Shown here one piece after another: positions 22,110 through 35,289 of a stretch of DNA of 64,000 bases. Location: NCBI RefSeq assembly GCF_954871325.1, contig NC_088779.1:4404846-4468845 (forward strand), in the 5' to 3' direction. The position numbers were made by a program, and so were the translations under genes. Below the pieces are notes generated by a model. That model had not been told where the DNA came from. It ran no database searches and saw only the letters and a program-made list of their open reading frames with translations. This DNA comes from Gordionus sp. m RMFG-2023. Lineage: Eukaryota; Nematomorpha; Gordioida; Chordodea; Parachordodidae. Positions within the stretch are counted from its first letter, which is position 1. Each line of letters begins with the position of its first letter.

Positions 22110-23030
22110 AAACTATGATGGTGCTTTAAACATGAGTAGAAGGATCATAGGAGTATAGTCTTTGGTTAGAGTAGAGATCTCAAAGGCAGTTTTTTGGTGC
22201 TATTTTGTCGATTAAATCTAATCATTGTTCAATTGCTAATTGATAAAAGAACTAAGAAATTTTTTAGGAATTTTAGACGAGATTCACGTGTATTTCAATG
22301 GTATTAAAAAATATACAATGCTCAAACATGTCAAAATGATGTATAGACAAAATTGCAACGATTATTACGCATCAAGAATACCACTCGGTTATATTATCTT
22401 GCATGTTTATATTTAAAATGTTTATTTTATATTTATAGAAGCTGGCTATCATCATATAACGCTATTGTAAAAAAAAATTCCTCTTGTAATACCTTTTGAG
22501 GATAGCTTTGAAAAATATAAGGGGTTCTGAAGATTATGCCACTTTTACCATGGCTGGTGATATTGTTTTTAGATCACTTTGTGTTTTGGATAAAATATTG
22601 TTGATAACAAGCTAGGCTTGTACAAAATCGCAACCTATTTCGAAGGATATAGGGTTTGCAATAAATCAAATTGGCAAAACATTGCCTGATTAATTTGAGA
22701 AGTATAATTTAAATTATTGTCTCGTATTATTTTTTAATCCTAATAGATAATATAACACCGAATTTCTGAGGTTTTTTTTCAAAAGCACTAGATTTTATGA
22801 AGGGGAGAAATCTGCCTTTTGTTTTTGTTCTAGACCTCAAACATTACAATCCAAAAAGAAGAGATTTATATACTTTCATTATTAAATATAATATTTTCTT
22901 TTAGCTATAAAACCAGTTTATGCTGCACTGACATTGGGCAGTTTAATGAAAGATTCAATTTGCGAATCAATAAAATTTTTAAATCAAACAATTTTTTACA
23001 CCAAAGGGAATGGCGGAAAAGACATTTTTT
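22110..23030 (+). mobile_element. Possible piggyBac-like transposase relic
   Basis: About 22262-22420 reads FLGILDEIHVYFNGIKKYTM, LKHVKMMYRQ and then PLGYIILHVYI. The order DE..v.F.G..kY, then GY with a hydrophobic tail, resembles the first catalytic-Asp block of piggyBac transposases. Frame breaks are frequent, and no second or third Asp block or TTAA-flanked ends were identified. Confidence 0.3.
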
Positions 23031-23339
23031 AAGGATGATATTGAGGATATCTATTTTATCATTTAAATTCAAATCAAATTTTTGGAAAAAATGTCTAAGT
23101 TTCGAAATATTTATATTTTGGTTAAAACGACGGATGTAATTATTACAAATGGAGGTTAAAGAATCTAAAGATTTGTCAGATTCTGAGAGTTTTAAATTTA
23201 TTTTATTAAAAAATTTATATCAATATTATTTAACTTCTTATTATTCGATGATGATTCCGAGACTTATGATTCAGACTGGAAAAATTGTTTACTTTAAAAA
23301 TTTTGTGCTTCAAATTTATCAATTTTATATAAATATTTA

Positions 23340-24195
23340 TTAACCATTCCTACCTTCATGTACTGTCAAAAGGGTGTCAAAAAATTTAACTGTTTTTTAT
23401 TCGAGGGGGGGGGGAGGTAATTTTTAGGTGGGTATTCTGCTTCCATCGCTTAGAAAGAGTAAGGGGCCACTGGGATGATGTAGCTAGGCTAATATGTTTA
23501 ACTTTTTAAAACACCTTAGAAGATTTCCCCTTCCCTTCCTAGAAATTAAATGATAAAATTTATGGACATCCGTTCACCCCAATTTTTGTTTTAAAAAATT
23601 ACCGACCCTCGTTTAGAGCCATATTTTGTACATGCTAACAAAAAGAGAGAACATTTTATCTAATACTTTTTACAAATTAAGCGTTTCAGCAGCTGCGCAT
23701 CCTAACACAAGTAATGCATTTCGAGCCAAATAAAAATTCGACCAATAAGAACGATACCATTTGAGACGTATTATTTGTGTTTTTGGATTAAAAATATAAC
23801 ATAATCGACCATTTTAGATCATGCGTAAACCGCCAATCAATCAACACAAATTAGCATTATTAAAATTATAATTGACATAATAAAATATTTGTTTTAATAT
23901 TTATTATCTGAAAACTTCAAATATTATTTAAAAAATGAATATAGTTTCCTTATTAATTATTTTTATTATATATTATTATATTAAATATATACATAAACGT
24001 AAACATCCTTGAGGAGTGTCAACTAAAAATCGATATTTGAGAGAGGATATAACTTTGAGGGGAAAGAAAAAGGCAATAAAACATTGGCTTGACATTTGTG
24101 TTTTATTATTTCTTCAACATCCCTGTTGCGAACCCGTTACCAACAAAACAGTCACTATTTCTCGGTGAAGCGGGGGTTATGACTATATCTATTAG
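23340..24195. other. Intergenic, nothing recognised
   Basis: AT-rich, with one G run at about 23404-23413 beside a GGTGGGTATTCTGC motif. No gene, element end or RNA recognised. Confidence 0.45.
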
Positions 24196-24199
24196 AGAC

Positions 24200-24420
24200 T
24201 GACACGGATCCAAGATTTTCGTAAAAGGGGGGAGGGGATCATAAATTATAAGGAGTATTTTTAGGTCCTCTCTCTTTGGAGAATTTGAGCCGGATTTTTG
24301 GGAAAAAATGGGCAGGAGCGTTGAGGAAATTTTTATCATCTTAAAAATGATATTTACGAAAAGCTGACAAATTGGTGAAAAGGGAAAATCTTCGCCCCCC
24401 ATCTTGGGTTACGCCAATGG
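24200..24420. mobile_element. hAT-like MITE with GGATCCAAGATTTT end
   Basis: Left GACACGGATCCAAGATTTTC and right CCATCTTGGGTTACGCCAATG are inverted and each borders a G- or C-rich tract. The minus-strand open frame over it is accidental. Confidence 0.5.
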
Positions 24421-24529
24421 ATATGGTAGAATCGTTAAGAAAAGTAAATCCTTTTTTAAAATGTAATTAATTTTTTTTTAATGAATTAATTACTCTTGGA
24501 ATAGGTTAGGCATTGCAGTAACTATGCCA

Positions 24530-24849
24530 CCCCCTCCCCCTTCGAAAAATTGCTTGTTCTAGCAAATATCAAATGCACACAATATATCACTACAAACAAG
24601 AAATCTGAAAGAAATATATGTAAAAGTTTAAAAAATAATGATTATAAAATTCAAAATTTTTTAGAGAAAAAAAAAGAAGTGAAAAAACAAAATTATTTTT
24701 TTGCAAAAATCTATTATAGCCAAAGGGTTTACAAATAAGTAGACCTAAAGAGCAAAGAACTTCAATAAAATTTATGGGGGAGAAAAACTTTAACTAATAG
24801 TGATTTCCCCCCCCCCGTTCTTTAGCAAAATCCTGGCTAAGCCTATGAC
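24530..24849. mobile_element. hAT-like repeat fragment (AATCCTGGCTAAGCC end)
   Basis: The 3' half (CTTCAATAAAATTTATGGGG, a C run, then TTTAGCAAAATCCTGGCTAA) matches copies at 31.1-31.35 and 54.9-54.99 kb. No left inverted end found. Confidence 0.55.
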
Positions 24850-25980
24850 GTTAGGTTATGGTTAATTAGTAAAAAAGGTCTCGCAAAAATATGGATTTTT
24901 AAGGTTTAAATATATATTATTAAAAATGGTTTAATAAATTATATTCCGTATCATTTAAAAATAAAATCTGACTTATGGCTACAGGAAAGTGGTGTAGCAA
25001 AAAAACAAACTATTTTTGTGATTAGGTGGTTAAACGATTTGTATATGAGGGTAATATTGTAGAGAAATATAAAATTGATGGGCTATAAAATGGAAAATAA
25101 GATAAAAGAAAATTTTGCAAATAATCTGAAATTATTTTATTTTTTTTACGGTAATTTTTTTAAAAGGAAAAAAAGGTCGTTATTTATATAACTATTAAAT
25201 TTTTTTGAAAACAAAAAAGAAATGAAAATTTAAGGAATCACGAAAAGCACCCGGGGTTACTTTTAGCCTTTATCGCGGGGCGTGTTATAAGCGTTTTTTA
25301 TTTTTATTTTTTAGATTTTATTATAGATAAAATCCTACGTAAATTAAATGAAAATTTATTTTGGAATATTTTGATATAAAATGAATCCCGAGTAGTGAAG
25401 GTTCCCGCCCCTTTCGGTGTTATGTCAGGTCCTATCTATCTTAGAAGAATGTATTAATGGGCAAACCGTTTTTTCGAGGACCGCAGTTCGGACCGGTTTT
25501 TTATTAATATTTAAGTTTTGCCTTTTTATTCGATTCATTATTTTTTTTTAAGTAAATTTTTGTATATATGTTATTTTATATTATTTTTCTAGAGGAGTTA
25601 CTTTCTTCTGTGATTCTTTTTCCTTTTTTTAATGTAATTTTTATTTTGTACATTTAACTATGAAAAAGAAATGTTTGTCAATAAAATAGCATTTTACTTT
25701 TAAATTAAATAATAATTTATTTATTTATTAAATAACAGTATATTATTTAATTATTTATATGTGATTTGATATTACTATTAACCTAAAATAGTTTTATATT
25801 TAAATTAAAATCATAAAACTAAGAATTTAATTTTAAAAAAAACGAAATTATATTTAAAAATAACCAAAAAAATTAAATGAATAGTCCTGGGTCCTTTTAA
25901 AGATAATGGTCTAAATTGGTCTTTTATTTAAGGACATTGGTCCGGTCTGGTCGGGACTAAAGACCGGGCCGGGGCCTTTA
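24850..25980. other. Intergenic with GGTCCGGTCTGGTC-type repeats
   Basis: Short motifs around GGACCGGTTTT (about 25490) and GGTCCGGTCTGGTCGG (about 25940) look like subterminal repeats of another decayed DNA element, but its ends cannot be set. No gene seen. Confidence 0.35.
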
Positions 25981-25991
25981 TTAATCCCGAG

Positions 25992-26185
25992 TAGTGTTGT
26001 TAATCGGCCCGATTTGAGGGCGATTTTTAAAAACGGCTAATTCAATTATTTTAGCCGGGAAAATATTTTGTTAACCCATCTCTGACCTAAATCTTCAGGC
26101 TTGCTTAATATTATTTTTCTGGATAAAGTATTGAGTTAGCCCGTTTTTTAAAATCGGCTCAAATCCATGCGTTTAAACAATACTA
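25992..26185. mobile_element. FB-A copy
   Basis: Ends TAGTGTTGTTAATCGGCCCG and CGTTTAAACAATACTA. Flanks ATCCCGAG and GTCCCGAG match at 7 of 8 bases. Inner ATAAAGTATTGAGTTAGCCC matches the consensus. Confidence 0.85.
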
Positions 26186-27204
26186 GTCCCGAGAAAAAAG
26201 GTCGTGCGAAAAAAATCGATCAAAAACTATGGAAAATAACTACACCAAAAACTGCGGAAAAGAAAATTGGTTGTTTTATATTTTGACCAGCCCGGCTCGC
26301 CCCAAAACGACCCATCAATCGTTTTAGAAAGGTCCGGTTAATATAGGTTCTTTTCTATAAAGATTTTATACAAGTTTTCCTCCCCGGTATAGTATTTATA
26401 TGATTTGACGTAAATGGTTTCGAATTACAATAATAGCGGTGAGTCAATTTAATAATTGCCTAGATTGCAAACCATCGTCATACCTCAATAAATCTAACAA
26501 TAAATCGGAGCTCACACCAAACATTCTATAACCTTCCAATCTATCATCAAAAGATAGTTTAAAACTTGAATGATTGCATCCAATCCCTTGGGAATCAGGT
26601 AAATCTCTTATTTAGAGTTACGCGTGTATCTCCTCATTCCCATCAGACAAAAGTTAGAATCCTTTACTAACAGCTGAAATAAGGAATGTAAAAAGAAAAT
26701 ACACAAAACTAACAAATATATTTTCATTCCAATCATTTTAAATACCTATGGAAATTTTTCTCCCCTGACTTATGAATTGCTTATAAAGCAATAAATCAAG
26801 ATGTTCTCCAAATAAACCGCAAGAATTTCTCCATCTTGATTAAAATATGCAGATAATTAGCTCCTTCTTGGGAACCGCCAAAAAATAATGGGATCTGTAT
26901 ATAATTAAATTTTTATCAGTTGATACAATATTGGCAAACGACCTCATCAAAATGTGAATAAGATGCACTGCTCACTATACTATTTTGATCGTGTCATATT
27001 ATGTTCTTAAATTATTTTTTATATATAATATATATATTTAATTTATTATTTTTGAAACATACATATTTATTAGTTGTACTTATAATTTGTTCGGGCAATG
27101 ATATATAGCGTTGGAACGTTATTGATTTTTTTTAATCTGTTTTATTAAAAGATTAGATAGCGTCGTAATTTTAATCCTTATTACAAAAAAAAATTGATGT
27201 TTTC
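26186..27204. other. Intergenic, nothing recognised
   Basis: No coding similarity or defined repeat seen. Confidence 0.45.
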
Positions 27205-27390
27205 GAGTAGCGTCGGCTCAGTTGCTGTAGACGTTGATTGCGGGATCACTTTATAAATCTTGTCCTGGGTTCGAATTCAGCAAGTATACAAGATTTTTTT
27301 CTGAAGCTAACTAGGTGGTTCAGTGCTGGAAATGATATATAGAATATCGGAAACGACCACGTGATTCCACCATTAATGCATATTAACATA
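27205..27390 (+). mobile_element. tRNA-headed SINE
   Basis: Head with GCGTCGGCTCAGTTGCTGT (A-box region) and CTGGGTTCGAATTCAG (B box), then a body containing GGTGGTTCAGTGCTGG and the tail ACCACGTGATTCCACCATTA, shared inverted with the copy at 2.9 kb. Confidence 0.7.
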
Positions 27391-27584
27391 AAATAATATC
27401 TAATTGCATTTTAGGTAAATCTTGGTCGTCGTCATGATTTAGTAAATTGCTAGCTATAAGACTACTAACTGTATATTATTTACCCTATTTTTGAAATATA
27501 TATATAAATATATATTTTACGATATATTATATCATTATTTTAAGGAATCATTACTATAAGAAGATCAACACCGGGGTTTTAAGG

Positions 27585-27740
27585 CACATTATGTAATCCT
27601 AGAAATTTTTGCTCATAGCTGTCAGAAATGATTGGACATCTATTTGCCAAATCTTGATGCTTACATAATATTATTTTAGTTTGAATCTTAATAGAGCCGT
27701 TTTAAAAAATCGACCCAAATCGGGCCTTTCAACAACACTA
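27585..27740. mobile_element. FB-A copy lacking its left end
   Basis: The right arm is intact (AAATCGGGCCTTTCAACAAC then ACTA). The left begins inside the family sequence, yet TTTTAAGG occurs exactly on both sides (27577-27584 and 27741-27748). Confidence 0.65.
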
Positions 27741-27748
27741 TTTTAAGG

Positions 27749-29472
27749 GGTAGGTGTAAGATCAGAGTTTTAATTATTCAATGATAATACGGTATTATCT
27801 CATTTTTTATTGTGATAATGAGGAATCCTATATTTACAATGTGCAAAATTGAGCGTTCGCGTTTTGTCGTGACTTTTTTATTTAAAGTAACGCCTTCCTT
27901 GTTTAAATTGTGGTTATCTATTTATTAGTATATAGTCAATTTCTTTAACTAAGGGCTCTCTTATAGTCACTTTATTGCAGCTGGTTAATTTTCGCGTCAT
28001 ATGTTTTCAAATGTTATCATAGCGTTATCATCATAACGCTCTATATTCATCATTTATATATATACTCATTTATTGGCTTGATTCTGTTAATTTCATTGCG
28101 TTAAATAAACGCAACGCTTGAACCTAACGCGCTTGCTATAAATGCTGTCTAAGTTATAATAAAAAATTGTTTTTTTTTTATAAATTACATTATAGGCTGC
28201 CTTTCTATTTCATCAAATTTCTAAGTAAAATGGATTTTTAAAGATGAGTTATTCTATTTTTTAATAAATAACTAGGAAAAAAGGGGATTTTTAATGCCCT
28301 TGCCTTTATTATTCTTATCTGGGTAATAAAGTTTTGTCTGCTTTATTGTGGAGAAAAACTAAACAATCTCTACGATTGTGTAATTTTTCAATAATTTGTT
28401 TGGTCAATGAAGATTAAATCTCTATCTATTATATGTATGTATATTAAGTAAATCTAGTCCATTTAATCATTTATTTATATTTTGGAAAAAAAATAGATTA
28501 TCGTGAAAATTCGAAAAAAAAAAAATGTCCACTATAAAATTAGTGAAATCGTCCTAGGGAAAAATAAAGTTATATTTTTTTATACATATAAGATAGGGGG
28601 TTTTAAACCTATTATAACTGTTCGCTTCACTCCTTTTAGCGATCTGGCATAAAGGTTCGGTTACGGTTCAGAAAAAAATAACGGTTAGTTCCGACGGTTC
28701 AGTTGGGTTCAATCTGGGTCCCTGATTAATTATCATATTTTATTATTTTCATATTTGCAAATAATAGTATAAATTTTTAATTTTATATAATTAATGATAT
28801 TTAGTTTTATATAACTATTTTATACTCAAAATAAAAAACTGTCCGAACTTACTATTCGACTCGATTATTCCTTGTTATCCCCGGTTCGTTTTGATCCGGT
28901 CTTAAAATCCTGCAATCTTGAATTTTATATTTATCATTAATAAATATATATCTTACCTGGCAAATCTTGCATATGAAATGTCGAGCCTTTTGCATGGGAA
29001 TGTGCTGATGTGAGAACGAAATTCGTTAATTTTTGCATATATAAATATTAGAATTTTTTAAGATGATAGCACTTGGCCCTAAATTAAAATAAGCTTTGTA
29101 AATCGATAATTTATATGATAGTAATCTTTTTAAATGGCAATAAGTATAATACAATCAAGTAATTAAGTTCTCCCAATTTTTAATGTTACTTACATATTGA
29201 CATCTTACTCCCGCAACGGCTCGTGTCTATGATTTTGATTTAATTTTGATTTAAATCAGATTTAATTATAAAAAAATGTCATTATATCTAGGCTACTCTT
29301 ATCAAAAAGCAATTTCCAATTGAAACATAAAAAACATTTTTATTCTCAAGCCTATGTAGATAAATGATAAGGTCAGACAACTGATCAAGAAGTATATTCA
29401 AATTTTTTTTGATTGATAATATTATAACATAAGTCCATCCAAATTTGTCCTCTGCTCATTATTGCAATCAGC
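27749..29472. other. Intergenic, few recognisable features
   Basis: 28620-28726 carries GGTTCGGTTACGGTTCAG-type repeats followed by GGGTCCCTG, a likely end of a second hAT-J-type element. The rest is unrecognised. Confidence 0.4.
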
Positions 29473-30545
29473 ATGTCTTATTTTATATTTATAGTTTCTC
29501 AAACCTCAGACAACCCCAAAAAACCATTGACAATTCCTGCCGACCTATCTAATAATAGTCTGATTAATTTAATTAACCATGCAACCTCATTCCAACTGTA
29601 TCAGCAATTTCTGCCATGCCTAACCGCTAATGGTACAGAATTAACTATATCCCAAACTTTTAATCCAACTATTTAAAAAAATACTAGAAGGGGCTCGTTC
29701 TCATTTATTGAATCATTCAGCAAACTCGTCTATTCAATTCGCACTAGCTTCAACAATCTAAAAAAGTTGGAGAACCATTTTTTATTCGTATATTATACCC
29801 TCCAACATACAAATTTTAAGGCACGTCAAATCTTCTCATTTATTTTTAACTCTCCTTCAACCACATCTCCCTGGGACAATTCCTGAATCTGTTATAAAAA
29901 ATATATTTAATTCAAGAAATATCCCCTTCAAAAATAATGAAAGCCATTCAATCGTTTAAAATAAGACTCCGCAAGTGGTCTAGATGGCATCAAAGTTTTA
30001 TACCTCCAAAGTATTAGGCTAACCAAACAACCTTTTAAGCTATATTCTCGTTAATAATTCAAGAAAACTCCTCAATATCATCCTAAATGTGAATATTCCG
30101 TCTCAAATTCCTATAATTTCATATGGTGGCCGGCTTATCGCTAAAAGGATAGTGGCTTAAGGCCTATCACAATTAGATCTATCTTCGATTAAATTCATAT
30201 GTTCCCACTTCCCAGAATCAAAGATTGTTGTTCTAATTTTCTTAAAACCCCACCAAACCAAATTTATCCGTCGAGGTTCTAAATCTTTAGCCCATGCCAC
30301 TCTAATTTATCTTTCTATGGCGAACCCTGACAAATGTTTTTAAAACTCGATTTCAAAAGTACATATGATATCAATAAAAGGGACCACTTTTTTCCTCTTT
30401 TTTTGTTCAAAGAATTTATTCGAACTATATTTATAGCTATACCACCATTACATTTTTAAGATTCAATAATAATATTGTAATATCGCGGGGTGAGATCCAG
30501 CAGGTAGACCCCTTATGAGGCCTTTTGGCTTGGGGTACATAGTTT
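29473..30545 (+). mobile_element. Broken LINE (non-LTR) reverse transcriptase
   Basis: Plus-strand fragments in shifting frames preserve the order of non-LTR reverse transcriptase blocks: ASGLDGIKVLYLQ (about 29975), the SGLRPITIRSIFD block (about 30150), LKLDFKSTYDINKRDHF with the motif-A Asp (about 30340), and GEIQQVDPL (about 30490), equivalent to GVQQGDPL. The YADD block was not found. The first 67 codons from 29473 are open and lie upstream of the polymerase blocks. No endonuclease, poly(A) tail or target duplication seen. The copy is old and inactive. Confidence 0.65.
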
Positions 30546-31129
30546 AATATCTAATATTGAACACAAGTCCAATTTATCTCCCAATTTTTCGTAGTTAAAA
30601 TCTTATATATATTTTGAATCGTAATAATATTTTTTAAATCTCAATTTTGTATCAAGACGCAATCCGAATCATGAGGTTCGTCAAATAAAGCCCTAATTTT
30701 GGAGTTTAGGCTAATATGTAAATGCTTAAAGCCATTTTGATTATATATGCTTCAATCCGTTTGGTAAACAATGCAAGAACAAATATTAATAGAGAAAATT
30801 TCTAGTTGGCATCAAGATTTAAGATGGAACGAAAAATATAGAATAAATAAATCAATTATAATACAATAAATGCATATAAAATTAAATTACTTATCTTCAT
30901 TATAAAAAATCAATTTTTCAATCATATTTTAAAATATGAGACTCAATGTCCCTGGCTCTAGTTTGATACTTTTATGATTTAGTAGTATTACAAAATAATA
31001 GTCAATAGGCTTGTGGCATTCTTGCAAGCGCTTAATAAAGGGGTGGGAAATTTCTCTACCTATGGAAATATGCCTTTTCTCGTAAATATCATTTGAAGCT
31101 ATTAAATAAATTTCCTCTAGATCTCCCTC
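30546..31129. other. Intergenic, nothing recognised
   Basis: No gene or defined repeat seen. The minus-strand open frame at 30929-31135 has no recognisable similarity. Confidence 0.4.
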
Positions 31130-31352
31130 CCCCATATATACAATATATCGCTATAAATAATGTTAATATTTTTTTTATTTAACCACTAAATCAAAAGCAT
31201 TTTTATTTTAAAAAAAGAGGTGAAAAACCAGAATGATTTATATAGAAATATAACATAGCCAAAAGTCTACATGGTCCAAAGACCCTCCAATAAATGAAAA
31301 CCACACCTAGTAATAGCTACCACTCTCTCTAGGAAAATTCTGGGTACGCCTA
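31130..31352. mobile_element. hAT-like repeat fragment (ATTCTGGGTACGCC end)
   Basis: Colinear with 24.6-24.85 kb (TAACATAGCCAAAAG, TTCAATAAA-like block, CTCTCTAGGAAAATTCTGGG). Left end not found. Confidence 0.5.
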
Positions 31353-32175
31353 TGAAACTTTGAGAAATGTGACACCAAAAAAGGGAAATGGTTTACTTTG
31401 AGATTGAAAAAGATTATACAATGGATCTTACCCTGCAACTGTGAATGAGGGAATGCGGGGTTAAGCCCGGAGGTTGAGCGATTATTTAGTAAAGTAATCA
31501 TATTAGTAAATGCGCTTTTACAATTGGAAATAGAAGATGTCAAGCGTCTATCATCATACTAATTCTTTGGTTTGAAAAGTATCCCGTTTTTCAATGTGAA
31601 TATTGTATTTAGAAATTAAATATGCATATAGTATTGTTTATATTAGGTTTTTCGTTTTTTCAATCTCTTACTAAATAGATGAAGAAATTTCTCTAAGTAT
31701 TAACGAAAACACGCAAAACTTTACCTAATCATATTTTCAAAAGAGGGAGGATGGGGGGGGGGGTCTACTGGTTACAATTTACATTCTTATATTATATTTC
31801 AAAAATAACTTGTTACATTGTAAAATACTTTATAGATGATTAAAATAACTGAATATTTTTCATATATTTATTTTTATCACGCAAAATAATTTCGCGAAAG
31901 ATATAATTGCCTTAAAAAAAATACCACAATATATAATAGTTATTTACACTGAAAAAAATCACTGCAGAATAGGATTTTCTCTCTTAAAGATATATGTTAG
32001 GTTAAATCTTGCTTTATATTTTTAAAAAATTTATTACTTTAAAAATAAAGCTAATTCTCGTTATAACTCCGGTTATTATAACCCCCCATTCTCCCCTAGT
32101 TACAATGGTAAAAATAATCAAATTATAATGATTAAAACAAGTTTATAGGATTGGGTATTTATGATCATATCAAGG

Positions 32176-33300
32176 CAGGTGCGCGCGCATGACGCTAAGG
32201 GGGGGGGGATAATTAATTGTTTTTACAAATATTTTATGAGTTATTTAAGAATATATTAAGTTTCAGAAATTTATTAGGACTACTAATGACTATAAAATAT
32301 TGACAATTTCTAACACAAATTCAAATATAAGTTGATGATAAAATATTAAATGTATGTCGGTGTTTGAATAACTATAAAATAAATGTCTCGAAAAAGAACT
32401 TCATAAAAAATAGATAAATTTTTCAAGTATTTAAAATTTGATATTGTTTAAAGATTAATGCTGTATATAAACTTACAGAGTATTCATGAAAAAAATATAT
32501 GGTGCATTTAGAAATGGCAAAAAATATAATTAAAAGCATCTTATAAATTTATAATGTGAAATTCAATCTTCGATGGGATTGAACTAATTTTTCAATGATT
32601 TTATCAGTGCTTGGTATCAACTCCCTATGTTTATTGAGAATGGATAACCCAAACAATCTATTATCAGAGGGAGTAATTCTCAGTAAGGATTCTGTTGTAA
32701 TTATATTTGCAGATTTATAAGTGCTGCTTGATTAATCAAGAATCTTACATTCATTTTTAGTTAAAAAAATGTATCCAAAAGGGGGATAAAAGAGATTTAT
32801 TTCATAGTATTCTTCGACTCACTCACTCTATATAAATAAGGAATTGCCTTCCTGTGAGTGACTAATATTAAACTCATAGGGGCTCTGCTTTTGACTCGAC
32901 AATGACATAAAATTTATGAAATTCGTTAACTACATTTGGCCTTATTTTCCTTGCTTTAACCTATTTTCATAGTCTCAAATCATCTCCTTTTTTTTTGAGA
33001 TATTTTACTTTAATTTTGCAGTGAATCAAATGATTTGATGGGAAATTTTAAAATGGTATATAAATAAGTATAGTGTCGAGGAAAATTTGAAATCAATATT
33101 GATTCGTAGAATAAATTTATAGCGCATTTATTTCTGCTGTGAATGTGATAAATAAATGTAAAATATATGTGCGATAAAAGGTATAGGAATGGTTATTATA
33201 TAATACAAATATATAGTAATAAAACAATAATATTTTTAAAAATTTTAGCCGGAAACGCGAGGGGGGGTTGATCCTTCTATCTCCGCCGCGTATACTCCTG
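32176..33300 (-). mobile_element. hAT-H copy with target duplication
   Basis: Ends CAGGTGCGCGCGCATGACGC and GCCGCGTATACTCCTG, inverted. Flanks TATCAAGG and CATCAAGG match at 7 of 8 bases. Runs of G lie just inside each end. The C-terminal transposase segment is at 32560-32665 on the minus strand. At 1125 bp it is shorter than the 9973-11725 copy and internally deleted. Confidence 0.75.
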
Positions 33301-33384
33301 CATCAAGGTTGTATGACTTGCATTTTGTTCATTTGCGAAAAAAAATTTATGCCTAAATTAATAGCATCATTGCATAGCGTCATC

Positions 33385-33588
33385 TGATTTTGTTAAATGG
33401 CTCGATTTGAACCGATTTTTAAAAACGGCTGACTCGATATTTTATCAACAAAAAAATATTACGCATGCCCGAAGATTTTGCCTATGGTTGGCACACAAAT
33501 GTTTAGACATCTATTAGCGAAATCGGCTAAAATATTGATTTCACCGTTTTTAAAAAGCGGTTCCAAAACGAGCCATTTGACAACACTA
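33385..33588. mobile_element. FB-A copy with perfect 8-bp duplication
   Basis: Left TGATTTTGTTAAATGGCTCG, right CGAGCCATTTGACAACACTA. GCGTCATC is present identically at 33377-33384 and 33589-33596. One of the least decayed copies. Confidence 0.92.
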
Positions 33589-33596
33589 GCGTCATC

Positions 33597-35019
33597 ATTT
33601 AAATTACAAAATAAATAAAAACACGCGCTTCTTATTTCTTATTTCTCATATTGTTTTTTTGTGTCATTTTACCCCATACCTAGGGAAAAGTAGAAATAAA
33701 CCTAGCTGCAAATAAGTAGATGTTTATAACTTTTTTAAAAAATAGTTGGCATTTAGAAAAAAATATCCCATAATTTATGATATGTGGACAGGTATCATGT
33801 TCTTTTATGAAAATTTATTTATATCCCAAAACAAAAATTACTTAAATTAAAAGAGTATATATATATATAATTATCCTTGCAATTATATATTTTCTTTAGA
33901 TAAATTATTATTAAAAGAGACATGCTTACAATTTAGTGTTTCTTTAATAGTATTTTTCATCATTATGTAGGTGTATTTCTTTCATAAATGCGCATTTAGT
34001 TTAAATCTACAATATGTTAGATAAAGGAAATTTTTTAAAATTTGAGAACAGTATCAGCTGAAACCGATTTCCCATTTTAGATAAAAAAAAACATATATAA
34101 AATTTATATTTAAATAAAAAATAATTATAACTTTTTTTTAAGTGACATTTAGCTTTAAAGGGTAGCATATTGCCCAGATATTCCAATTTTTAAAAAAAAT
34201 GTTAGATTGGTCTACAAAATTCAAAGTTAAGCCAACAAACCCATTTACTAATGATTTTACCAACTTTTGACCAATCTGTTATATAACCCTCTCCAAAATT
34301 TTTAATTTCAGTTTTATAATTTGTCAAAATTTTTATATATTATTCAGACAACATATAACATACATATACAAATACAAAGCTCCTTTTTGGTAAATTATAT
34401 CTATCTCTATAATAATATGTCCGTAATAAAAGTTTTTTATATAATAATAAAAGTAATATACCAAATTTTATATTCGGGTTAATATAATTTGAATCCCATC
34501 TTTCTTTTTTTATAAAAAAGATATTATATTTATCATATATACCCTATTTTTATGGCAATTAAAAAAAAATAGATATAAAATATAAAATTTAATTTTTATT
34601 ATTATTATATTGTTATTATGATGTCGGACAAAGGACAAGAGAAAAAGGAAGGGGCTAGATATATACTAGATATAGATAGATCATTTAATTATATGTATTA
34701 CAAATGTTTTTTTTTTGGTAACTAACATTAAATATTGTTTCATTTTCTATTTTAGAAGCCAAAAAATTTTTTTATAGGTTTTTGTTTTGTTTAATATAAA
34801 ATATTTTTGTTGGTTATATTGTTATTAAAATTATAAGATGTATTATATAAGATTTCTCGGAGAATTTTTTTTAAATATATTTTTGAGAAGTTAATAAAAG
34901 TTTTATTGATTTTTTTATCCCCTTTTCCTTATTAAAAAAAATGCCGCGAAGAAGTCTTAAAGCAATATTTTTATGAAAATTTATGCCGATTAGATTGGAG
35001 TAATGATATATATATATAT
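33597..35019. other. Intergenic, nothing recognised
   Basis: AT-rich; no gene or defined element seen. Confidence 0.45.
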
Positions 35020-35160
35020 CAGAGACCTGCAGAGGTACCATTTGTATGGCCCGGCCCGGCCCGGATTTTTTTTCAAAAATTATTTTCAGGCCCGGCCCGG
35101 GTATATTTAAAAAAATTAAATAGGCCGGGCGAGGCTTAGGGTCGGACCTGCAGGTCTCTG
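35020..35160. mobile_element. GC-B hAT MITE, 141 bp
   Basis: Perfect inverted ends CAGAGACCTGCAG / CTGCAGGTCTCTG within an (AT)n tract; ATATATAT flanks both sides. Internal GGCCCGGCCCGG and its inverse form a GC-rich foldback. The 122-codon minus-strand open frame here is made of this repeat. Confidence 0.85.
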
Positions 35161-35289
35161 ATATATATATATATAGTGTTTTGCTCATCCTATAGCTATT
35201 TGCTAAACAAAAACTAAATTTGCTAAAAAAAAGGAACATATTTTATTAAAATGCGATAAGTCCCATTTATTGTTTTAATATAATATTAA

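Noticed and set aside
34871-35239. 122-codon minus-strand open frame
   Set aside because: Its distinctive part is the GC-B MITE at 35020-35160.
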